Source: Lycocorax pyrrhopterus obiensis
Taxonomy: Eukaryota > Chordata > Aves > Passeriformes > Paradisaeidae
Assembly (NCBI GenBank): GCA_014706295.1
Contig: JACSVZ010000004.1
Coordinates: forward strand, 6,813,465-6,877,464
DNA length: 64,000 nt
Reading direction: 5' to 3'
The position numbers were made by a program, and so were the translations under genes. The notes under the pieces were generated by a model, which saw only the letters and a list, made by a program, of their open reading frames with translations, was not told the DNA's origin and ran no database searches. Shown here piece by piece: positions 37,680 to 50,399 of this stretch. Every line of letters starts with the position of its first letter. Position 1 is the stretch's first letter.

Positions 37680-38110
37680 AATAACTAACAGCATATAATT
37701 TTAAAACCCAGCCACACTTTGCTGGTTCCTGCTTTTAATTAAACCTGACTCATAGCGATGAAGGGAGCGGGGATTGGGTAGGTGGGATGCTGGAGCCGCA
37801 GCCTGCGATGAGCGGGGCCAGCAGTGGTACCCCTGGCAGGGTCCCCCTCCCCTTCTCCTAAGTGTGCATATTAATTCAGACTCCTGTCAATCAGGGCTGG
37901 TTACTATGGTGATGGTGGGCCTAAACTAATGAAGAGCCACTCACCCCTCTCTGCGAGTAGGGACGAAGAAGCCGATGGTCAGAACCCAGCCACAGAGCTC
38001 CTCCGGATCAAGACATGTGATGGGAAGTTAATGATGTATTAAAAATGCATGTTAATTAATGAGATTTTAAAATTATAGCTTTTGCTCATGCCATAACTGG
38101 TACGCAAGTG
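37680..38110. promoter_or_regulatory. Candidate enhancer with MEIS/PBX and X-box motifs
   Basis: This block carries CTGTCAATCA at 37884-37893, the complement of TGATTGACAG, the known composite site for PBX with MEIS/PREP. Six bases downstream, GTTACTATGGTGAT at 37900-37913 matches the symmetrical RFX X-box at about 11 of 14 positions. Further on is an AT-rich cluster: GTTAATGATG near 38027, then ATGCATGTTAATTAATGAG near 38046-38064. There is no useful open frame and no repeat. Of all the enhancer-like blocks this one has the most specific motif grammar. Function is inferred. Confidence 0.38.
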
Positions 38111-41100
38111 GCAGGAGGGCTGGAGCGAGCAGCTACCACCTCCTCACTGCCTGGCATGGCCACTAACAGCCCCTACACGTCCTCTGTCGAGGCCAGGAAA
38201 CAAAAAGTGCCGTATGTTCCAAGGCATCCTGGATATATTGTGTAACAGCAGCTTGGACATCACTCAAGCATTAAAGCAGAGCTTTTCCTAGGCCTGAAGC
38301 AGCTCCGTGCCCCTTGCTACCACTTGAGCCTTTGTGCAGGGAAATCAGGAGCAGTTCGGACCGAAGGTCCCCGGCCATCAAACTCCATCTCGCGGGAGGC
38401 GGCGGAGTTTTGGCGTGCAGAGTCTGGAGGCGATTCTCTATCTGCTGCTGAATTTGTTTTGCAATTGCAGTATGTCTCTGTCCATGTGCCATTAAGAGCT
38501 CAATTCTTTTATTCGCCCCCCCCCCCACCCCGCCTTTTTAAAACATCATGTTTATGCAAGTGGACAGGAGGCTCTCATATCTGGGTCACACGTTTGCTGG
38601 AGGTCATTGAAAGGCTACAAAATGGAGCATGCCTAATTCTGCTATTTCAGAAGTTTTCTCACATGTACTCAAGACAATTATGCCTGTTAAATGAGTTCAT
38701 TAAATTTCAGAAATCCTTTGAAATTCTGACATACCAAAAAAATAACCCGAACTCCTTCCATTTCTTCTGACACCTCCGACAAACGCTCTAATCCGAGGAG
38801 GTGCTGGTCACTGGAGCTTGGCTGCCCATGATGTGGCCAACATATTAAGCATGTCCTGTCTCCATTGCAAGCCAAATAAACTAAGTAAATAAAACAGGGC
38901 ATCAAGGTCCGTCAAGTGACCTTTGCAGCACCACTGTCACTGGCCCAAGCAGCACTCTACCGAGAATAATTTAGAGACATGGGATAAATGTCATCGATGC
39001 TCCTTAAGAGCTGTGGGGTTTGCGACAGGATGGGATACTCGAGGCTTTTCCAGGACCAAGAACGGGCTTAGTGCTGAGCTGCAAACTTCAGGGATGCAGG
39101 AGGAAAACAAAGGCAGGCTCTGTTTAATTTCCTCTGTGCTGCCCTGGGGGCAGCTGTGTGGGACATCCCGGTCCCTGCCCTCCCAAAGGAGCACAGGGAC
39201 TGCAGAAGGATATTTTTTAGGCTAGGTCACACATGGAGAAAGAGGACATAACCGAGTCATGGAGCACAGGCAGAACTACGCTGTTGGGAAGCGGCTTTTC
39301 CCACAGTGAAATGTCCTGATACTCAAAGGTGCTGAGCACCAGGAACTGAGAGTGAACAGGAGCTATGGGTGCCCAGTCACTGCAATCACATCCCACAAAT
39401 GCTGAGGTGCCACACACTAACCACATATGAATACTTCTTGTTTTACAATACGTGGAAACAGAAGTTAATAGCTCATTGTTGCAATATTAGTCATACGCAG
39501 ACATCAGGTCATGGGACTGGCTTGGCATCAAAAAGTTCTATGGGCCTACAAAGAGAGCAAAGTGTTGCTTAGGGAAGCATGCTCTGAGCAGCGCTGTCCC
39601 TTCTGGGGAACTGTGTATGTACTCAATAGCAATTAGGAAATTAAAATGTACACAAGCTGATCGCTCAGTAAGAAGTGTTTCTTTTTGGTGTGTAAGAGAG
39701 CATTTATCATAGTTGGCCCACACCAACAATCAGCTTTGGACAGAAGCCACCTTTACTAATGAATGGGAGGGAACAGTTTTTAATCTCTCTGAGATCTCTT
39801 ATCAATTGATTTTGGATGATGTACGGTAGGTTTTGTTCTCCAAGAATTACGATACTCCTCGAGTGGCAGCAGAGACCCAACATTTTTGTTGTATGGCTTT
39901 GTCTCCTGACACGATGCCGTTTGGTCTTGACACTGTAGCAGCCTCCCTGCAGACTATTTGCCATTGTCTCCCATTATCCTTGTCTCCCTTGTATTGTCCA
40001 GCCTTCCCTGTGATTGCACTAACACAGATCTAAACAAACAAGAGGGGGGGAAATAAACCAGCTGATATTTTGATGAATTCTAGCCGCAAAATATTAAAAA
40101 GAAGTTTTTAAGCTCTGTGCTTGCCGATACGGTGAGAATGAACCCGCCTGGGAGTCACGTCAAGCCCTTGAATGGTACCTGCGAACAAAGGTGGCCAGAA
40201 GGCACTGAACTGGCATTGGAGAGAGCCTTTGATCAGGTCCTCAGGAAACACTTCCTCTGTCTTCCTGAAGTGTAACTTTAGACCAGGCTCCACCAAGGCC
40301 ACTTCACTCTTTTGTGCGTCCCCTTGAGCTCAGTGGTGAATGAGCTGAAACCCGCTCCGTTTCCTTTACTAGGCGGCACGTGTCAAGGATCCCTGCGATC
40401 ACTTTTGTTCCTTGCTTTATCTAAAGAGTTCCTTGTAGGAGCCTGGGGTGTCAGTGGTCACGAAAAGAGCGTAGCTGGAACATAGTATTTTATATCCTCT
40501 GGACAGACAATTAACTGAGCCCCATTAGTGGCTGGAATCTTAGGCCTGGGTCCAAACAATAGCAAAGAGGTGGCAGATCTCCCTCGGGAAAGCGGGAACA
40601 CCGGTCTCCTCATGGGAGACTCCAAAGCTGCTGGAAGCCTGGTGGCTCTGCCATATGTGTTCAGAAGGACAGCAGTGGGTGCTTTAAGGGGTGGGTGGAA
40701 GATCTCTGCAGCAGCTCTAAATACCCCCAAATTGCTCACATAGCTCCAGTGAGGAGTCAGTCTGGCTTCTTCCTGAGTCAAGAGAAATTCTGTGCTCAGT
40801 GCCACTGGGCAGATCCTTGGTCCTTGAACCCCTCTACCAGCTCTTGCAGGATCATCCCTTAGGATCTGGTCCCAGGTGAAAGCAAAGAAAAATTGGACAG
40901 CAGAAAATTTGGGCAAGAAAGATAAACAGTACACTTTCTTTTGGTCAGCTGCTATGGATTTCAGCATCTCAGCCTGCTACAGGAGGAAGGACCACAGTGA
41001 CCAACCCTTCTAAGAGAAATTCCCTCAGCTCCTCTCGATAAACACACACACGGAGCGGAGTTTCTGCTCCCGTACATGGATTTCCATGTCTGCTCATTAC

Positions 41101-41149
41101 GATCAGCTCTAGGAGAATAATGTCATACAAGATGTCAAAAACAAGAAGC
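38111..41149. other. Non-coding stretch, no gene seen
   Basis: It contains a C11 run at 38516-38526 followed by ACCCC. Open frames of up to 169 codons (40458-40967, minus) have no domain. No RNA gene recognised. Confidence 0.6.
38516..38531 (+). repeat. Poly-C tract
   Basis: Eleven C, one A, then four C. Low complexity, likely length-variable. Confidence 0.85.
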
Positions 41150-41880
41150 AGCATGCTAGAAGAGTGCCACTTGGAAATAAAGCCCTGCTTTTATTGGATA
41201 GCTGATCTGCTAAAAGCAGTTATTTGAAATATCTGCAGATCGTTGGGATCCGTGAATAATTGCTATCTGCACATCTCAAATTCTTTACAGTTTTTGCTGT
41301 TACATAGCTCTGCATGTCTATAAATAGTAGAGCAATGTCGCTCACTGCATAATACAGTCTCTATGTTTTTACAACTCATCATGAACTTCTATGTAATTTA
41401 TTTTTTATTGAAGAATTCCAATTAATGGCTTCCTGGTGATTTTAAAGCCTCAAATTATCAGTCTCCGAAAACAAAGCAGAGAACATAATTATCATAAACC
41501 GAGAATTTTTCATTTTGAAGCTTATCTGTTTGTGCTAAGTATCTTGTCTGTAAGTAATTAGTGCCTTTATTTTTTTCAGTAAAAATAATGACCATTCTAT
41601 GCTGCACATCCAAATTCCACTAACTGCTAGATGTACTGTATACATTATATTTGAAAATGCACCACCTTGGACCAGCTTTAAAGTATTTCATCAAATGATA
41701 ATGGCAACAACAAAATACATCTGTTTGTTGGAATAAATTATGTGACATATTAAAAAAAAAAGCTATTATATCTTTTTCTGTTCTAAGAGTAAAAAGGCTT
41801 TTAAAAACATGCACTTATTTATTACAATGGTGGTGTGGGATGATGGTGAGCTGCTTTTAGGCTATTTATAATTCTCAACT
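41150..41880. promoter_or_regulatory. Candidate conserved non-coding element / enhancer
   Basis: AT-rich, complex and repeat-free, apart from an A9-10 run near 41753-41762. It contains ATCTGCAGAT, a 10-bp palindrome near 41231-41240, many ATTA/TAAT cores and two nearby TTTTTATTG/TTTATTTTTT-like segments. Open frames are negligible. Enhancer-like by texture only. Confidence 0.28.
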
Positions 41881-43439
41881 GCTGATCAGGACTGATCAGA
41901 TGATGGTGTAGACGGACAGAGTGCCCTTGACGTGGATGTCTGTCTTTACTGACACATCTTTGCACTGTGCTTAGTGCCACCCACCCAAGGCTGGAACCTG
42001 TGGTAGGTAACAGGAGAAATCTGCTGCACCTCTCCCAAGCACTCCTTGTAAAGAAGGAATTTAAACACAGCAGTGAGACCCTGCTCCTGAAAACCTGGGG
42101 AAGCAGAGTGGGTTGGGATATTTAGAATCACTCCAGTGCCAAGAGCAGATTTGTGGCACTGATATTTTCGCGAGGGGCAGAACTTAGCACGAGTTTCCTG
42201 CACGGTCTCCCTTGGATGCTCAGGGCCTGTCTGTGTTTGCAGGTGGGATGGTTTTCCCAGCTCCAGGTAAATCAGTTTATTACCTGGATTGTGAGGGCTG
42301 GTCCTGCCTGCCATCATTGGAACTGAGCAATTTCTGTGCTTCATGGGCCCCCAGATACATCAAGAGTCCCCCACAGCAAGGGTGGAGGGAGACCTTGGCC
42401 AGATCTCTGGTCCCACATTTGCTCTACACGTCCAGAGCACCCTCTAAGCATTCAGAGAGGAAGGTGGGGACCAAGCCCTAAACGAGGATGAGTATGGCCT
42501 GTACCAGCCTTACTCAGCATTGCCGCAAGTCTAACACACACAGCCCTGCTTTATTTCCCTGCCTTGTACAGTAATGCCTTTTCTATTGTGGCATCGAGCA
42601 AAGAAATCACAAAGTCAATAATCCAGCAGCAATGCATGTTGGATAAAGCGAGGAGGGATGAATTAGGAAGACAGTGAGGATACTTCCCTATAAGAATGTG
42701 TTCCTGGTGATCTGTGGACTCTCCTCAAGACCAAGCTCATTTCCAGGTTGCCCCAGACTGTTAATCAAATAACATTTCCAGTCGGAGGCAGGCTGGTCTC
42801 TACTGACACTGCACCCTCTGCAATGCCTGCAGATAGGTATGAAGCAACTCCCTGCTTTTACTGCTGTAAGGGATCCTGCTGATTGCAGAAGAAACTTCCT
42901 AAAGAGAGCGAATTTTAAAATGAACCCAAGGTAAAATGCTAACTCCATAATTTTAAACCATACATAAACATGCCTTAAAAATCTAAAGTCAAGTTAGAGT
43001 AACATCAGCTCCCCTCACTGGCTGGCTCCTCGCTCTGTAAGAAGCGGGGATGGTGCACATCGGTCGGACAGTGAATGTCCCGCGACATCGGAAGGGGGTT
43101 CAAGGTCCCTTCCCAGCCTGACCGTGGCACAGATCAGAGCTGGTGACTGTCCAGCCCCAGCTCACACCTCCTGCATCCTTGAACCAAGATCCCCTGCTTC
43201 ACTTCTGAGTTCCTTCTCATTTTGGCAGACATCCAGGCCAGCTGCTAAAATAAATCTTTTTTTTTTCTTCCCCCACAAGCTCTGACGTTCTCCTACTGCA
43301 GAAAGGTAGCAATAGTGGTGGTGTTTCTTGGCTTTCATCCTGGCTGTGTGATCCACCCCGAGCCACCTCTCCCCACGTCTCCAGCCCGCAATCCCAGGCT
43401 GCAGGATGAAGGAGAGCTCGCCGTCCGCCTCGCAGTCTC
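41881..43439. other. Non-coding stretch, no gene seen
   Basis: Mixed-composition sequence with short open frames lacking domains and a T run near 43257-43266. Nothing recognisable. Confidence 0.6.
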
Positions 43440-43860
43440 TTTGCTCCCAGGCACTAAGTAAATGTCAGGTTTTTTCACTGTGTTACATACATTGTTAATT
43501 TTAAAAAGAAATCCAATATCATTGTTTTTCATGCTAGCTGAGATGATTCTGAAATTTAATAAAAATAGTGGAATTTTTCATTAATGGCAGCCAGGGTTTA
43601 AGCCAGCACTAACTTTCCATAGCGGCAAGAGCAGATAAAAGGAGGTCATCCTCATCTTGTTATATTGCAACTGTCCTCAGTCACAGCTTCAATGGCAATG
43701 AATTCAAATGCAGCCCTTTTGCTGTACTGAATTTGCATAAATAAACTGGCACAAGGGAAAGGGACACCCCAAGCACCTAAAAACATTAGAACAAATAATG
43801 TTTTCTGTAAGACAAAAATGCAAGAGCAAGGAAATTATGTGAAATACTTTTTCCTGGTCA
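43440..43860. promoter_or_regulatory. AT-rich candidate regulatory block
   Basis: About 400 bases of complex AT-rich sequence with CATTAATGG near 43579-43587, an AGATAA GATA-type core near 43633 and a POU octamer ATTTGCAT at 43731-43738 leading into AAATAAAC. No open frame of note. Confidence 0.25.
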
Positions 43861-46800
43861 GGTGTTTCTCTCGCTCCAGATTTGGCAGGGAGGGAAGAAA
43901 CAGGGGTAATTGGGGTAGGAATGTGGCTAAAGCATCCTGCAGACTCACCCGGCTTCAGTGGCAGCCCATCCTAATGGGAATCCTTCTCCAGTGAGTATCC
44001 AACTGAATTACTGAGCCGAGCAGGGAGGTGCATCACTTTTAGAGAAATTACTACACCATCATCTGTGGTATCTGAACATCTTCAGAGCAGATACCAGCAT
44101 GGACTTTGCCTTTCCTGGCTGCAGCTCTGTGGTCTGCCACCACCACATGAAGGATGAAAACTAAGGGGAAGAATGTGAAAAAAATATTTTGCTTGCAAAG
44201 TATATTTTCTTTATGGCTGTTATTGGAAAAAAAAGAACCAAACCTCCATTAAAACTACGCTGTGAGGCATTTGTTCTTTCGACTTTGTTGTTGTAAAAGG
44301 CTCCCCAGGTCTCACCCATATCTGAGGCCAAAGTAAGTAAGGCCCTTCCTCTCCCCCAGCTCTTCCATTACTAAATCAGCAGTTTATCATCCCCTCTCCC
44401 AAGGCCACCGCTGAGTGGCCACCTTACAGCACGTTAACAGTCAGTGGAAAAATCGGGAATGTTAGCCAGTGGCCATCCATGCTGCACGTGGGACTCGGTG
44501 CAGGACCAGCAAGATGCTCATCCCTCTCCCAGCCAGGTCATCTACCAGTCAAGGAAATGCTTTTCCTGAGCCTCTTCACTGGACATAACCAGATGAGAGC
44601 AAAAAGTAAGAACAGTATGTGCTCTCTCCACAACGGTGTGACCCCATGGACTTTTGGAGTCCCTTTTATACGTAAAGATCCGTATAACTGCTCCTCAGGT
44701 TGGTGGGAGGGAGGGTGGTGTGGAAAGCAGAGAGCAAACAACCCTCCCCAGTGAACTCCCAAAGAGCCTGCCCAACTCCAGCGTCACACACACTTTTATT
44801 TTGGCGTCTGTATCTTCCCATCAGCGAGACCTTCATTTAAGAAGAAAAATACAACTTTTTTTTTTCCCCTCTCCTTTGCTTCTGAGCCTGGCCTCTAGAT
44901 GTTCAAAAGCCAGAGAGATCCCAGAATCCACTTCCTCTGAGCAAGAACACAGACTGAAGTTTAGCCTCAGGTTCTGCCTCTGCCAGCACTGCGCTCTGAT
45001 ATTAGGAAATATCAGAGATTACAGAGAAACTGAGAGCAGCACTTCTGTGGGAAGACTGAAAAATATGAATGGCTCTTTGCAGAACGGCCCTTTCTTCCTG
45101 CAGACTTGCATTTCTAAGTTAAATTTGTCACATATTTTCCCAACTTGTCACTGCAAGCAAGGAACTTACTGCAGCAAGAAATTCACTAGGTTCCCACAAA
45201 TTCTCCCAAAATGGTCATTGATTCTCTCCCTGAGTGTCGTTGGCGTGATTCAGGGCAGAGCTTCCAGGCTGGCACGCAGCACTTTGTGCTGGACTGCCCC
45301 AGCCACAGCAGCAGCAAAAAATCACTGGAAACTTTGGAAGTGGAACTGGAAATTGGCAGTAATATGTGATAATGAGGAAGACAGCTCCTGTCTCTGCTGC
45401 AGAAGCCTGACCTTTTAACAGAGCAAATGTCAGGCAGAGACACAAATGTGTTTAGAGCAATATCAGTTGCTTCTCTGTGGGGGTGCCCACGAGGCACATG
45501 GACAGCAAGGGATTTGCAGCCACTGTACTTGCACAGGGACACAGTGCTGCAGGTCACTCCTGGAGGAGACATCCCTGGAAGTTGTGCCATTGGGTGCAAA
45601 GGGGCAGATCCTTACAACAGAACATGGGCCACGCTTATCCCAGATTCAGTGTATCCCTACTTCCCAACACCAGCTCACACAGAGCACACAATGCTCTGTC
45701 TTTCCACTGGTCTGATTTTCCTTCTCATTCTGCTTCACCTGAAACACTCCTGCTTTCCAGGGCTGCCAGAAAGGACTGAGCTTGCAAATGAGTCTAGTTG
45801 TGAACCAGTCAAAAGCCAGGAGGTCAGCTGGCTTGGGTAGGGATATAAGTCCATTGTTTGGGATTCAATGCCTAGCTTGTGGCCATCACCCGGAACGTCT
45901 GGGAGTCTCCATGTACTCTTCTCAAATGCCACTTTAGTTCCCCTGTCAATTAAGGAAGAGCTACCACTATTCTGGGATAAAAATCAACAAAATAAAGACC
46001 TGCTTCTTACTCCTCCCACACTAAGATGGGGACATCTGGCACAGTAACAACACAGAGCAGACCTGTGTGATCCCAAGTACCCATCCACCTCTCCTCCTCA
46101 GTCCCAGAGGACACATTTCTGAAAACCCACCTGTGGCACCCAAGTGAGCCCTTAAATCAAATCCAGTTAAATTCATCCGATTGCTTTCCCAGGAGGAGCT
46201 GCACCCACATGAAGAAGACCAGCAGAACTGGCCCCTGAGCATGGAGCCCATCAGGGCAGAACATTCAGCCAGTACAGCCACCAAGCTGCCAGCTCAGACC
46301 AGGCACCTTTTGGCACTGGTCTGTCTGATTTCTCAGGTGCAATTAGGAGAGAGGTGAGTGTATGTGCTCGAGCGTGTAGGAGGGCGCACACAGAGTCAGC
46401 ACCCTTCAGCTCCTTTTGAACAGTGCCACAGCAAGGCAAGAATGTTGGTACTGGAATCCAAACACTGGGAAACGCGGGACTCCAGTGCCCAAAAACCTGC
46501 ACGCCTACCCCAGAGCTCCCATGGCTGCACTTCTTGCTCCAGGGAGAAGAGCCAGGGTAGCAGAGATGCACAGAATTGATCGTTAGCTCTGCTTTAGCCT
46601 CGCAGCAGAGCTGCTCTCCTTGGGAGAGGCACACCAGAGATCCACAGGGAGCATCCCGGTATCCGTGGGTGATGGCGTGTGGAGGACACACCGAGGGGCC
46701 CGGCTGGTCCATCGGGGCCAGGAGAACAAGCAGCAAGGGAAAAATCCAAGAGGACAGCAAGGTATGGCTACAAATTGTTGTGCTGCTTGGGTTAGTAATG

Positions 46801-47227
46801 CTGTTGGGGGACAGGAGAAGGTAATAAGCAGAATTTTCTAGGAAGCACGCTGAAAATAAGGTACTAAGAAAAGTCACTGAAAATGTCAGGCAAGCCAACA
46901 GGGAAAGGTCCAAGGAGCAAGCAAAAGCACAGCATATACTTTTTCATCTATTCAATCTGACCCTGGGCCCGGTGCCACAATCTTTTTAAGGTTAGTGGTG
47001 GGAAAGCTGCCTTTTGAATGTTTGCAGAGGCCTATTAACATCCTGTGCTGAGGAACCTTAAACCCCAGGTAGTATTTCAGAGGAAATGGACAGCACAAAA
47101 CACAGACTGAAAATTAACCACAGCAGACCCCAGGCCTAAATAAGTTCCACTAGCCCTTTCTGAAATCACTTAAAGGCTTTCCTTCCAGTTGGACTCCTGC
47201 CCAACCACTTTAATAGGTGCAGCAGGC
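43861..47227. other. Non-coding stretch, no gene seen
   Basis: It contains two of the longest open frames in the window: 44654-45418 (+, 254 codons) and 46251-46913 (minus, 220 codons). Both begin at TTG rather than ATG and neither has a recognisable domain. I see no splice or Kozak context that would make them genes. A 10-bp-arm hairpin lies at 44994-45017. Confidence 0.55.
44994..45017. repeat. Perfect 10-bp-arm hairpin
   Basis: CTCTGATATT and AATATCAGAG flank a four-base AGGA loop. The arms are perfect. Short cruciform-capable site with no evident partner motif. Confidence 0.65.
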
Positions 47228-47271
47228 AGGGGGGAAGAAAAAAGGGGAGGGGGGAAGAAAAAAGAGAAAAA
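47228..47271 (+). repeat. Purine tract with 20-bp tandem duplication
   Basis: AGGGGGGAAGAAAAAAG occurs at 47228-47244 and again at 47248-47264, an exact 17-base copy with a 20-base period, inside an unbroken 44-base A/G tract. A further A/G-rich stretch continues to about 47288 after a single T. Probably slippage-derived. Confidence 0.85.
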
Positions 47272-47288
47272 TAAAAGGGAAAAAGAAA

Positions 47289-48070
47289 CCTATTTGGCCC
47301 AGTAATTTAAACATTCTTTGCAAAATAATAATAAGGTAAAAAAAAAAAGGCAGTTTAACAAAAATTGCAAGTGTAGCAGGATCGGGAGGGTAACTTGGTG
47401 AAATTCTCTGCGGATGGCTGCAAACCTCTAATGGAAAGTTGTATAAGTGGCTGAGGCCAAAGTAGGCATTAATTACAATGAAAAATCAGTTTAGTGCAGG
47501 CCACAACTAAATTGGAAGCTGGTCCTCTAGGTAAAACAAAGAAAGTGAACAGAAGCTTTAGATTTGATTACATGGCAATACAAGAAAAATGTGCTGTATG
47601 TTGTCTATTATTAAAGCTGCTTTTGGGCCTTCTGTGTGCGCCTAAGGGATTTTAATAAAAAATTAGTAATAACCCTGCTGCCCTGGCTCACTGCGGCTTT
47701 TGGCGTGTTTGTGGGTACGAGGCCACTTCTGCAGTACAAATTAAGTCACTTTAGACAAGCAACCTTGAAAGCATTATGTGGTAAGTTCAAGCAGCACACT
47801 TTGACTCCAGGAGGACACAGTCCCTTACTGGAGGCCAGCTCTGGGTTTAGAAGCTGCAGTAGGATTTCATCAGGAAAGAAACCCTGCAACTGCTATATTT
47901 GTCTTTGATTATTCTTGGCAGCACTAGAAATACATACCCAGGTTCATAAACACTGTATAAAATACTGCAAAAGAGTGAGTTAATGGCAAAAAGTCACCAT
48001 TAACAGATTTTTTTAAACAAATGCTAACTCTATAACCTTCTTTACATTGATGTAATGCTACTAATAACAT
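47289..48070. other. AT-rich non-coding block, possibly regulatory
   Basis: AT-rich sequence with one short open frame (47636-47908, +) lacking a domain. It has many TAAT/ATTA cores, such as GGCATTAATTACAATG near 47465-47480. Conservation is unknown. It may be an enhancer or neutral. Confidence 0.3.
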
Positions 48071-50399
48071 TGTCTTTATTGCTAATATCAGCACTTGGTC
48101 CTTGGCATGGCTGGATACAACTAAGCCAGGAAAGTTTACCTGGATTCATTTAAAAATACAAGATACCTCACTCTCCCAACTTTTTAAAGGTAACTTTTCT
48201 AATCCCTATCCTAGAGAGATTTATTTTAAAATTGTATGAATTATGTTCTTTATACTCCAGAATATCCATACCTCGGTGGATCCAAATCTGCTGCTGAGCC
48301 CTTGTTCACAATTCCCTATAAACTAAAGGCAAAATTTGCTGTATACAGAATTTCCTAACATCCAGGGAAATAGGGGAAAAAGGAAAAAACATTGCAGAGC
48401 TACAGAGACAAGGAAACATAGGAGAACAAGCAGCTTTGTGTCTCCTGGGTGGTGGGCTGCTGCTACCAACTGCTCCAGTGGGTCTCCATCCCTCCAGCAC
48501 TCCATGCTGGGGATGAGGGGTTGTACAGCTCCTGGATGGGTGAAAACTTGGAATTTTTTGTCACAGGCATTGGTCATGTCCTAGAAGCACTGCCCAGCCC
48601 CCAAGTCCTGCCTGGGTAGAGTGTGCCTGTCCTCCTGTATTATCAATGTTTGCTATTTCACTCTGAGTTGCATCAGGTTTCTGTGATCTCTACTAAAGAG
48701 CCTCCTCTTGGGTTATTTTCTCCCCCTTCAAGCCTATGTTTACTACTCTTTTTCCTTGCAAAGGAAAGTATGGAGAAAGCATCTAAAGTTATCATGCAAG
48801 AAGGATAGGGGGAGAACCAAAAAAAAAAAAAAAAAAGAGAAGAAGAAAAAGAAACAGGAAAAGATCTGCCACCAGTTTCATTCCACAAACTTTAAAGCCA
48901 CCTCATTTTCTCATTTTTCAAAGCTGATTCACATCTGGGTGTGTTAGGTTGACAATCCAGCAACTCTCATGCTAATCCCAGTGGCTCCACGAGCTGTTCC
49001 TGGGATGAGCAGGGCTTACAGGCGTGTGCCGACCTGGGCTCCTCCTGCCCATCAAGGTGACACGGACAGCAATGTCCCCGAGTGCTGTGACAAGGAAAAG
49101 GGGCTCCCCTCTGTAATGCGACCTACATGTGACCTAGAAGAGGGCTGGAAAAGAAACAACTTTGGCTTTCAGCGCTTTGTCACACGGACGAGTTGGGCTT
49201 CAAAATCCTTTTATCCCAGTCACATGTGGCTGCACGCCCGGATTCATGTCACCGTGTGCCATGCGCTCCCGACTCGGACCGACACCTTCCCTCTTGCCAG
49301 CTGCACTTGCTGTGTTTTGTGGTGTCAGGCAAGGCTGTCGCAGGAAAGGACTACCCCAGTTTTCTGTTCTGATGGCCAGCAGAGCTGTTTGACAGCACAG
49401 AACCCAATTACTTAAAAGAAGGTGGGACATGAGCACTGAAAGAAGGTTTCTTTTTGAAAACAAAGCAAAACCAGTACTGTAAACCTCTAAGTTGCTCCAG
49501 AGCAGTGGAGCACTGGGGGTGGGTGGCTCATCCCCATTATTCACAGACTGCCCCTACTGCAGCCTCCTCTCCATGAAAGGATGAGGAGGAGCAGAAGGGA
49601 TTTCCTGGGGAAAATCAGCACAGCCAAGGCAGCTCATGCTCCTGAGTGCTGAGGCTGTACAGCTCTAAGGGAGGAGATTGGGAAAACCAAATTGTGGTGC
49701 TGAACATTTCCCAGCAGCTCTCCCTTTAACCTGTCACAAGCAATGGGCTCACTCAGACACCATCCCAACAGATAAACTCCATGGCTGGCAAGCAAGGAAT
49801 GGGGGCTGCCAGTGGACACAGTGGGGAATAGCCTGATGTAGCTGGAATACTAAAAAACTCAGAAACAAACAGTCCTCTTTGCATACACATATAAACCTAT
49901 AGATGCACACAAATTTTTGCAACATATCTGAGTTTGAAATGTGTTAGCACATCAGTGCTTCCAGACATGTCTGGAAGGTGCATCCAAGTCCCTTCTCTTT
50001 CTTTCCAAACTTGTTTACTTTTCCTCATGGAAAGCCGCAGCCTTGGAGGCCGCCTGGCACCACATCTGCTCAGCGAGTGCAGGAGTGGTCTCCAGAATCA
50101 AGTCTCTTTCTCCAGCATCCCTTATGCTAAGATCTGTGAAAACACAATGTGGAAAAAGAAACCACCCAAGAAAAAGAATAAAAAAAAAACCAACTAAAAA
50201 CTTTTGTCTGCGGATTCAAAAGGGCCCTCTTCATGCCAGATTCATCTACATTAAATTGGTCATGACCTTCCAGGTGTCTTTAAGGTTGAAGTGTTTGCTG
50301 GACCATTTAAAGCTCCTCTCCTGGGCTCCTGCGACCCTCCTGACATGGAGAGCTGGGCTTTTAAGAGTGTAGCCACCTTGTCAATGCTCAGAGGTCACT
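48071..50399. other. Non-coding stretch, no gene seen
   Basis: Mixed-composition sequence. It contains A18 at 48819-48836 followed by a GA-rich tail. Open frames of up to 148 codons have no domain. Confidence 0.6.
48819..48855 (+). repeat. Poly-A with GA-rich tail
   Basis: Eighteen A, then alternating GA/GAA units. No upstream SINE or processed-gene body is recognised, so this is probably simple low-complexity DNA rather than a retroposon tail. Confidence 0.8.

Noticed and set aside
44654..45418. 254-codon plus-strand open frame as a gene
   Set aside because: It starts at TTG, has no recognisable domain and no splice or promoter context.
45556..45590. CR1 3' UTR fragment
   Set aside because: Only short words (GGAG, ATCCCTGGAAG) match the remembered consensus; too little to support.
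46251..46913. 220-codon minus-strand frame with a hydrophobic N-terminus, as a membrane protein
   Set aside because: The start is TTG. The hydrophobic stretch follows from pyrimidine-rich DNA, and no family is recognised.
48819..48855. Poly-A tail of a processed pseudogene
   Set aside because: No gene-like or SINE-like body precedes it.
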